In this document: in pieces, positions 56,405-64,000 of the stretch
How positions within the stretch are numbered: position 1 is the first letter of the stretch
How the letters are laid out: each line of letters begins with the position of its first letter
NCBI RefSeq assembly: GCF_000003195.3
Contig: NC_012879.2
Coordinates: forward strand, 39,452,565 to 39,516,564
From: Sorghum bicolor
Lineage: Eukaryota; Streptophyta; Magnoliopsida; Poales; Poaceae
Direction: 5' to 3'
DNA length: 64,000 nt
Position numbers and translations under genes: made by a program
Notes under the pieces: generated by a model
Databases searched by the model: none
Told to the model about the DNA's origin: nothing
Seen by the model: the letters and a program-made list of their open reading frames with translations, nothing else

Positions 56405-57531
56405 GAGGACGTAAACTACATCAACAACAACAACAACTACTACTACTAAAACCGTCCTCAACAAAATCAAGGTTGGAATCAACAGAGGCCTAACTACTCA
56501 GGACGCCCCATCATCCCGATCTTCATCGGCATGGTGGACTTCCCAGAAGCACTCTGTGACTTTGGCTCCAGCGTCAACATTATGCCCAGGGGAATATTGA
56601 AGAACCTCTACGTCCGAGTTCGTACCTTGTACGCCCAGCAGACTTCTTGGTAATAGAGACTAGTACTGATGAGAGAGCACCCATCATCCAAGGGAGGCCA
56701 TTCCTGAACACCTTAGGAGCTGTCATCTACGCTAGTGCTGCTAAGATCAGTTTCTACATCAAGGGGAAGAAGGAGACTTTCCTTCAAGAACAAGACTACA
56801 CAACTTTCAGAGCAATCCCGACATGAACCAAGGAAGAGGACCAACAGGAGGAACAGGAACAAGCAAATATGGACCGAGTCAGCTAAGATGGTCACTACAA
56901 CTCAAGGAAGTCAAGATCGTCGACTTAAGTCGCCTTTCTTGATCAAGAAGGATGACCCTGGTGTTCCATGCATCGAGTGCACAATCAACGGATACTCTTT
57001 TCAAAAGACACTCTACGACACTGGATCTGAGGTCAACATAATGGCCGCAGTCACTTATCAGCACCTGCTTGGAACTGTGCCCCTACAACCAACATACATT
57101 CAACTCCAGATGATTTTCAGGTCATTGATATGGGAGAAGATGAGTACTATCTGCCCATCATCCTTGGGAGACCGTTCTTCAGCACGGTTAAAGCAATTAT
57201 CAACATTGGAACCGGAGAAGTCCACATGCACTTCCCCTCTGAGAAGGTACGCCGCTATTTTAATGACCTTAACTATATAGTTGAAGACTCTAAGTACGTC
57301 AAGACAAGAAGAAGATGACGCAACCACAACCAGAGGAGGCAAATCATCAAGGACGGATGGGCAGACTACGAAGGAGAAGTAGTAAGGTCTGAAGACATAC
57401 ATCTTGAACAGAACTGTCCTGAGGAGGCCGTAGCACTGAGTCAGGTGAGAAGAGAGAAGATAGTTATACACGAAGAGGAGGCGCTGCTGGAACCACCGAC
57501 TATGCCATCCAGCGAATCCCAGGACGACTGA
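56405..57531 (+). pseudogene. tandem aspartic-protease-like segments of an A-type element
   Basis: Starts with an Asn-rich gag linker (NYINNNNNYYY, then QNQGWNQQRPNYSG). The first retropepsin-like segment has CDFGSSVNIM (about 56568) and, after a frame change, IIQGRPFLNT (about 56688). After a Glu/Gln-rich linker, a second segment has LYDTGSEVNIM (about 57015) and, again in another frame, IILGRPFFST (about 57162). It ends with an acidic tail (EEEALLEPP) and TGA at 57529-57531. Stops and frameshifts make it non-functional. Both segments lack the part between the active-site loop and the second block. Two successive protease domains are not usual for Athila or Tat elements as I know them. Confidence 0.65.
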
Positions 57532-57770
57532 GAAAACAGAGAGTCCCATTCGGAGGACTTAAAAACACCGAACGCCTTGCCAAGAGGTAAACTTGGTAGT
57601 TATCTTTTTGCTTTCAATTATTTAAAATAGTTTGCTTAGTTAACCAGGATCATATCATCTTGAAAAGAAAATAAAAATGTCAAAAATAGTAAGCCCCATG
57701 TGAGTATGCTCATGGCATAAAACCCATAAGTACATTCACTGTGGTGGCGTAAAAATAAAACAAATATATT
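57532..57770 (+). other. A-type 3' sequence after the protease remnant
   Basis: Non-coding. The last 100 bases match A1 near 14640-14710 in reverse, confirming that the protease segment belongs to the same family. Cut at 57771 by the Tat-type LTR. Confidence 0.6.
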
Positions 57771-58845
57771 TGTCGGCGTCTAGACTCGTGGTCTAGACAC
57801 TAACAAGTATAAGAATGTGTGACTATCTAAGCCTGGAAGGTGATGCAAGTGGAACACAGAGGGTTTGTACTGGTTCAGGCCGAGGATGCCCTACGTCCAG
57901 TTTGATCGGGGGTCTGTATTGCCTTGCACCCAAAGGTGCTTGTAGTAGGGGCGTACAAGCAGGTTGCGAGAGAGGGCTAAGTCCTAGGTCTCAGCTTTGT
58001 GTGGTGGACAGAGTGCTGCTAGCTACCCTGCGTGAGAACTCACTTGGAGTGTGGTGATCGTGTGTTGTGTGTTCTAGATGAACCTGTCTTGGTTGTGAAC
58101 CCTGGCTCCCCTTTTATAGTCTCAAGGGGAGGCAGGTATTTACATGAGCGTTGGAGATTGCTTCTGCTGAGGGGTGAAGCCACAATCCCGTCCCTGTAGA
58201 AACTCGCCCATCCCGTCCTTGTGGCTTGGTTGATAGCATGGCTCCTCCTGTGGAGGGTTACTGAGCCCTGTTGGAGTCGTGGGGGTCGGATCGGCGATAC
58301 TGCTGCTTGTCCTGTTAACAGTGGGAGAAGACAGCACATAGTGACGCTGATTGATCTCCCCCATTCCTCTTTCACTGCGAGGCGGTACACCACAGTAAAA
58401 GAGGTAAGATTGTACAGTGAAAGAGGTAAGGTTGCAGTGACCAGGGTGGTTGGAATAGTCGCCACCATGCCCTGCTGTGATATGGGAGTCACTGCGCCTT
58501 TCACATCGTGGGTACGAGCGCCGTGCGTCAGAAGCCTTGCACTGTGATGGGGGATTGGGCGAAACGGCGTTGGCGCCCGAGCCCTAGAGGGGTCGGGCGA
58601 GACGGAACTCGCGTCCGAGGCCCAGGGGGTCAGGCGAGACAGAACTCGCGTTCGAGGCCCAGGGGGGTCGGGCGAGACGGAACTCGCGTTCGAGGCCAAA
58701 GGGGTCGGGCGAGCCTTGGTTTGGACTCGAGGCCGAGGAGCCAGACGAGCCGGGACCCGCGCCCTAGTGATTACGGGTGGTTTGCTCTGTCTTTTGCGAT
58801 TTTTTATTGCTCTGATTTGGGTATCCCTTTTTATGGTACCCAACA
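57771..58845 (-). repeat. 3' LTR of the Tat-type element
   Basis: Element strand TGTTGGGTACC...GACGCCGACA, 1,075 bases. TATA ACTATAAAAG at 58111-58120 on the minus strand. It holds a GC-rich tandem repeat near its element-strand start. Confidence 0.8.
58591..58715. repeat. 37-38 bp tandem repeat in the Tat LTR
   Basis: The unit begins GGTCGGGCGAGACGGAACTC. Starts at 58591, 58628, 58666 and 58703, the last one partial. Confidence 0.85.
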
Positions 58846-60151
58846 GTAGCCCAGAGCCTTTGGAGGGGTGAAGGCACCCTTTCAAAGGTTCTTTTCCAAT
58901 GGACTATTTGATTTGGAGCCTTTTTACTTTCTCCGGAGGGTGCGTGCGAGCGCACCCGCCAGGTCTAGCCCCCGAGCCTTTTGGAGGAATGGTGTTATTC
59001 CTTCAAAGGCTTTTACCCCTGAGTGTTGTAGTGGGGAGTATTGAGGGGTAGGTTGCATGTTCTTTACACGTAGTGCCTATCCCCATTGTGCGAGGAAGCC
59101 CCCGAGCCCTTTCCCCGCAAGGGTCGATCAGGTTCTTTCTCGTCTTTTGTAATTACCTCCCTCATTCGTCCTTTGGCTCAGAGGAGGGGTGGGTTGCGCC
59201 ATACTACCCTCGATGGGCGAGTATCGACATTCCTCGGGAGGTGCAAGCGGGTAAATCCAAGTGGATGTCCGAGTCCCATTCGCTAGGGGTCGGCTAGTGG
59301 CCTTATGGGCACATCTCAAAATACCCGAGGGCAGTCACGGTGGATGTTGGAACCGTTCACTAGGTTCCGGGGGCTTGGTGCCTCCCTCGATGGGATCCCA
59401 CTCGCGTGACACCCGCATGGGTCTCGAATATGATTGGCAAAGATGAGCCGACCCCCTGTGGGGCTCGAACATTGGCCTCTATTGTGCTCATCTTCAGTCA
59501 TCCCTCGCTCGGTCATCCTGAGGCGACTGTTTGAACCCGCTTTGCATGTCAGTCTTCGCAACCTTTGGAACGTAGGTGGCCATGGCCTGGGGAATTTTGC
59601 CTCGAAAGGTCTCCAGATTTGGTTATTGAGGTCGGCTGAGACGTAATCTTCACCTAACGAAAACCGCCTTGCAATTTTTGCTCGGGGTCAGTAGGGGGTC
59701 GGGCGAGACAATGTCTACGCCCGACGGAGACCATCCTACTACCTTGGTCAGCAGGGGGTCGAGCGCTGCTTGCCCTGGAAGGAACCGCCCTGACATATCT
59801 TTTTAGGGCGTTCCTTTTGAGGCGCGGCGCATGGGGAGTTGAAACGGCCGTGCCGTTGTGCCCAGATTAGACACGACGTTTCACCTGCGGAATTAATGCG
59901 CGCGTGCGGCGGGCTTGAGAATCGGAGGGAGTGGGCGCTTCGAATTTTTCATCTGGGCGACGGTTGCTCTCCTTTCCCCCTTGGTCTTCTGTGCAGGCGG
60001 CATGGCCGTGGTGCGCTCCTTCTATAAAAGCAGCCGGAGGGGGTTGGTTTCTTTCCTCCTGCTCTCGCGCAAAAAAGCCCTTGCCTCCTGCTCTCCCTTT
60101 TGCTACCGTCTTCTCCACTCCGCCCCCAAAAGCCCCACTGTTCTCACAGCC
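58846..60151. other. spacer between Tat LTR and antisense ORF
   Basis: Non-coding, with repeated 'GCCCCCGAGCC' and 'GGGGGTCGGGCGAGAC' stretches. TATAAAAG at 60023-60030 lies about 125 bases before the antisense ORF's ATG, so it includes that ORF's likely promoter and 5' leader. Confidence 0.55.
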
Positions 60152-62775
60152 ATGGCCGGCGATGATGTGTGGCCTCCCAGCAATGTGACCAGGTCCGCGC
60201 TAGACGCCCGCGTGAAGGCCGGGATCCTCCGTCCCCTCACGGATGCCGAGCTGCCAGAGTGGATCGTTCCCTCGGCGAACAACAGGGAGCCAAACCCGCC
60301 CCTAGGCTATGTGGTTTGCTTCCTATCATTCCTAGACCGGGGGTTTAGGACTCCGGCCGGTCGCCTGATCTGAGCGATTCTTAATTACTACGAGGTGGAG
60401 CTGCACAACCTCAACCCCAACTCGATGATGCAGGCAGCCGTGTTTGCCATGGTGTGCGAGGGGTTCCTAGGGGTTCCTCCGCATTGGAACCTCTGGCTTC
60501 ACCTTTTTAAGGTGGATATGGCCGCCCGCTATGAGGTAGGGGAGAAGTTTCCCTTGCGGGTCGGCGGTTGCACATTGCAGCTTCGCCAGCAGTGATCTAA
60601 CTAGTATATCTGGAGCGCGATGCCTTCGTCGAACCGGGGGTGGCAGAGCGGGTGGTTCTACCTCCGGAACGACGGCGGGCTGCTCCCGGGGTACACCGGG
60701 AAGATGTGAAAGAATGTCCCCAAAAGTGGGTGTGGGGTGCCCCTACGAAGGAGCAGAAGAGGCTCGCCCCGCTCCTTGCGGGGCTCGAGAAGCAGCGGCG
60801 GGCGTTCATGTTCGAGATGACTCGGGACGTCCCCTGGGTCGGGACAAGGATGCTGGCCGAGCCAGTGTCGGTGTCTGACATAGCCGCCCAGGTCTCAAAG
60901 ACCACGCACTCGGACCTGAAGAACTCCCGGGTGGTGGCGATGCGCCCTGAAAATGGCTACATTTCTCTGGTAAGATGCTCTTTTTGCTTCTAATTTAGCG
61001 CTTGTTCTCCTCTTCTCTTTGCCTTACTCCCGATCGCTGCTCGTTTGCAAAGGATGGGGATCGTTAGGGACTCCCTGCCCCTATCCCTGAGGACAAGGCG
61101 ATCCGGGCCAAGAATCGGGCCCGGAACGAGGAGCAGAAGAAGGCCAAGGAAGACAAGAAGGCGAAGGCTGTGAGGAAAGCGCAGCGTCGTGAGATCTCTG
61201 CCAAGAACCACCGCGAGTCCGAGAAGGCGGGAGTCCCTCCGCCCGATTCTCCTGAGACCTCGGTCTCTAAAATAGAGGATGGGGAGACAATGTGATCCCC
61301 CCTATCGGTGGGGTGATCGAGATCCCAGAGGGGTCGAGGGCTCGAGGGGGGTCGGAGGCCCCCGAGGGTTCCCAAGCACCGGGGGGTGGTCAGGCCGCCC
61401 CCCACATAATCGTGGATGATGAAGAGGATGGCGCCCCACATGAGGGCTCTGTCCCCTCTGATGCTGGGGGGTGGATCCGACGTGCCCCCACAGCCGGAGG
61501 TGCCGGAGGGCTCGACCGAGCCCCGCCTAGTGTCTGGGGTGGAGGCAGGAAGTTCGGCCGAGGTGCCGCAGGCGGAGACCAGCGTTGAAGCCCCTGCGCC
61601 AACCGCTGGGGCAACGGGGCATCCAACGGCTCCTGGCGCTCTGGGAGGCCCCCAGGGAGCTCCAGGCTCCCAAAGAAGGCTGCCCCCCGAGCCAGGTGTG
61701 TTTAGGTTTTCTGATTCTTCTTTGGATTTTTTGTTTTTCTCTTTCTTCTGACTTGTGTCGTCCCTTCAGCCAGAAGCACAAGGCTGCCCCAGTGGCGCTG
61801 GCCCCCCTGAAGGCCGTGAAGAGGGGGGCACAGTCGACCACTGGGTCGGCGAGGCCCAAATCGCCGCCCCTCCTGAGCCGCGATGTGGGGGAGCCCCGTC
61901 GGGAAGGAGAGGGGCAGTAGATGGAGACGCCGAGGCCCCAAAGGCCGGAGGAGACGGTCCTAGCCCTCGGGGCTATTCCTCCCCCGGGGGATGCCGATCT
62001 AGGGGATGTGGCTCGGCCCGCGTATATTGAGGAGGGCCGGGCCATCGTGGCGTCTAATGTGGCGCCCCTCAGGGATCCCCACGAGAAGGGCCCTGCCCGA
62101 CCTGATGCTCCCGCGGCGGGAGGAGAAGGCGATGCCGCGTGGGGCAAAAGCCCCGTATTCTGGCTTGACCTCGACGACGCAGAGGGAGGAGCCAGATTTG
62201 TTCTGGATGATCCGTCGGAGGTTTACCTCTGGCAGGGTCTGGACACATGCAGGCGTGCCAGCGTCGAGGCCATCGACCGAGCTTCTAAGCTCGTGAGCCG
62301 AGATATGTACAAACTGGCCCAGGTAAGGCTTCCTTCCATGTCGTGAGGTGTTTTTTGTTCTATATTTGTAGTACTGACTCCCTGTGTAATTTCTGAATTT
62401 GTAGGCGCTCAAGGCTATGTCCCTAGAGAAGTCGGTTTTCCTCCGTAGGGAAAGAGATGCCTGGGCGACCTGTGAGATTTAGAAAGCTGCTAGGGAGGCG
62501 GCTGAGGGGGAACTCGCAAAGGAATGCGAGATTTCTGGCGAGCTTCGGCAGAAATGCGCGGCCCTCGCGACTGAGGCTCGGGAGGCTCGGGAAAAGGTCG
62601 CTCCTCTAGAAAAGAGGGTTTGCGACCTAACCCAGGAGCCCCAAGAGTAGAGGGCGGCGGCTGAGGGGTACAAGGGCGAGGTTTCTCGGCTTGAGGCTCT
62701 GCTCGCCGAAAAAGACCTTGCCCTGAACCAAACTCAGGCTGACATTTCTGCTGCTCAGAGCGAGGTGGTCCGTTG
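60152..62775 (+). pseudogene. antisense ORF of the Tat-type element ('putative gypsy type transposon' family), intron-containing, broken
   Basis: ATG 60152 (MAGDDVWPPSN). The first 150 codons match the plant domain annotated as putative gypsy-type transposon (Transposase_28), recognised from VVCFLSFLDRGFRTPAGR, LHNLNPNSM and PHWNLWLHLF. Stops at about 60371, 60594, 60600 and 60708, and a frameshift near 60735, break it. Intron-like gaps with GT..AG borders follow: about 60970-61053 (GTAAGA...AAAG), about 61697-61770 and about 62321-62404 (GTAAGG...TTTGTAG). Between them are a Lys-rich stretch (KKAKEDKKAKAVRK) and Pro/Gly-rich disordered sequence. The last part (from 62405) is a coiled coil (ERDAW, EKRVCDL). 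It is cut by the LTR at 62777. The molecular role of this family is not established. Confidence 0.72.
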
Positions 62776-62776
62776 G

Positions 62777-63491
62777 TGTTGATGCAAAAGCGGATCTGCA
62801 AACACAAAGGGCTAATACCCGATTCAAACGTTAAGGCGTGCCAGTCGATTTGACCTTACTATCGGCAAAGGTGATAACTCAAATACTTTGGTCCTGACAA
62901 TAGCGATGCGCCCGGATGTCACGGCCAAGAGGTATTCACGCGGAACTCGAGAATACGCCGAGCTTAAGGCGACAAACTCCAAAGAACTCGTAGTAAAAAG
63001 GAAAATATGACAGAGTCATCGAAAAAGTAGATGCTAGAATATGAGAAAAAACTTGTGTTTGATTTATTGATAGATTCTTATTACAAAACCCAAGGGTCTA
63101 CATTTATACCATGCTCAAAGAGCTACAATCAGACATGACTAGGACTCGAATTCCAAACTAAATAGAATCCACATACAAAACAAATTTAAATAATTAAGAA
63201 AAACATAAAACTATCCCCTTGTAACCGACCGGGACACTGCCACAGATCAATCAGCAATCTCCATGCTTTCCTTCAGAACCATCGGCAGACTTCCTGTTAT
63301 GGCCATCGGCAAACACCAATATTGATCATCGGCACAAACACATCACCTCTTCTGGACTTAGTCATATTCAACTGTATCCTCATCGGCAATTACCCTCATC
63401 GGCAACTACCCTGCAGACTAGTTACCGTTGCTCCATCTGTCGATCTATACTTTACCGATCCCCGGGTACGTGTCCAAAAACGGTGCCAACA
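62777..63491 (-). repeat. LTR of a second, probably Tat-type, element
   Basis: Plus strand TGTTGATGCAAAA...CGGTGCCAACA, 715 bases. A minus-strand TATA (TATAAATG, about 63102-63109) and a G-rich tract just to the right (minus strand GGGGGCATG before TGTTGGCACC) indicate a 3' LTR of a minus-strand element. It interrupts the antisense ORF. Confidence 0.75.
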
Positions 63492-64000
63492 CATGCCCCC
63501 AAATTTCTGAGTATAAAATCATTAATGCTCCGTAATTCTCTATAGTAATGATGCCTTTCTGCAATTAATTCTCCCAATTTGGTAACCGTTCGTCAAAATC
63601 CGAACAACTTCGGGCCGATTTTCTTGCATATTCCTCGAATTCCTCAACCTTCCGAACCAAATCTCTCCACTTTATACGCCCATCGGCAATATTACCGTTA
63701 GAAGGAACTGCCGATGGACCGACCAGGAGATCTTGTACAGTGAAATATCTCCAAAATCATGACAGCTTCCTGTCAAATAACCTGCGCAATCCCTTGATTA
63801 TCGTGCGAACAGTTACCATATCCACCTGAGCACCCTCGGATTTCATGGATGCGGCGAAGAGATAAGTCAAATTTGCCCTTGCCCATTTTGTCCTATAAAT
63901 ACTTCCTTCTTGGGTACCCCTTCTCCATCGCATCATTCTACAGCCCAAACTCTCCTTTCCTGGTGGCGACACTGTTCGAGAACTCCAAGAAATCCAGCAA
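63492..64000 (-). mobile_element. internal 3' end of the second element, cut by the window
   Basis: Non-coding in the window. A plus-strand TATAAATA at 63894-63901 with a downstream leader-like stretch has the same layout as 60023-60152. Another antisense ORF may therefore begin beyond 64000 (inference). Confidence 0.5.

Larger units (their letters stand above)
54655..57770 (+). mobile_element. A-type internal remnant with protease region
   Basis: Plus-strand order: gag C-terminus (54762-54960), A-type non-coding region with polypurine core, protease-coding remnant (56405-57531), and A-type 3' sequence (57535-57770). It is cut by C on the left and by a Tat-type LTR on the right, so no LTR of its own is seen. 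Confidence 0.7.
57771..62776 (-). mobile_element. Tat-type Ty3-Gypsy element, 3' end with antisense ORF
   Basis: LTR 57771-58845 in minus orientation (TATA on the minus strand), a G-rich tract next to it, and a plus-strand, antisense ORF with its own TATA. This is the arrangement known for Tat-lineage elements such as Grande, RIRE2 and Retand. Pol is not present because a second LTR interrupts at 62777. Confidence 0.75.

Noticed and set aside
58591..58715. Short regularly spaced repeats, considered as a CRISPR-like array
   Set aside because: The units are contiguous tandem copies without unique spacers, inside a plant LTR.
58040..58885. 281-codon frame on the minus strand in the Tat LTR
   Set aside because: It crosses a 37-38 bp GC-rich tandem repeat and the LTR TATA, and its composition reflects the repeat. 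No recognised domain.
61999..62412. Minus-strand frames opposite the antisense ORF
   Set aside because: They are shadows of the plus-strand ORF, which has the recognised domain and consistent exon structure.

Overview
The window is plant nuclear repeat DNA, most likely from a grass. It is built almost entirely of nested Ty3/Gypsy LTR retrotransposons: Athila-like elements primed by tRNA-Asp, a RIRE3/Tekay-like element with a 3.9-kb LTR, and Tat-type elements carrying an antisense ORF. I see no ordinary host gene, tRNA, rRNA or CRISPR array. The grass assignment rests on my recognition of these families and is an inference.

Layout from left to right. (1) 1-9177: the 5' part of a minus-strand RIRE3-like element. 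Its gag-pol carries in-frame stops, an extra ORF lies upstream of gag, and its LTR is 5250-9177. It sits inside the integrase region of (2) a plus-strand Athila element (9178-11430 and 19426-21689). That Athila copy is also split by (3) element A1 (11431-19420, minus), a young gag-only element flanked by CTCTG. (4) 21690-26254: a decayed minus-strand gag-only element. (5) 26255-38271: remains of plus-strand A-type elements, split by (6) element D (26693-35977, plus, flanked by CCGCC), which encodes gag-protease and an Athila ORF-1-like protein but no reverse transcriptase or integrase. (7) 38484-39316: a plus-strand LTR fragment joined head to head to (8) non-coding element C (39317-54654, minus). 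C's 5' LTR is split by (9) a complete Athila element (44315-53537, minus, flanked by GGGAC). (10) 54655-57770: a plus-strand A-type remnant with two successive aspartic-protease-like segments. (11) 57771-62776: the 3' end of a Tat-type element (minus) with an intron-containing antisense ORF. It is interrupted by (12) a second LTR (62777-63491) and its internal sequence, which runs off the window.

How they fit together: Athila copies 2 and 9 are the only ones here that encode polymerase and integrase, and both are broken. A1, C and D share their U3 sequence, their tRNA-Asp primer site and their 3' polypurine tract with other members, and so look like non-autonomous partners that would use enzymes supplied in trans (inference).

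The most unusual signals are: an ORF upstream of gag in the RIRE3-like element whose N-terminus closely copies the histone H3 tail and keeps K9 as its only lysine in that stretch; a repeated 'hairpin plus AGCTTGGGGGAG' module at internal and 3' positions, with covariation in the 3' hairpin; TATA/GGGCGCCC promoter-like modules in front of the 3' ORFs of two Athila-type lineages; and tandem protease-like domains in the remnant at 56405-57531.
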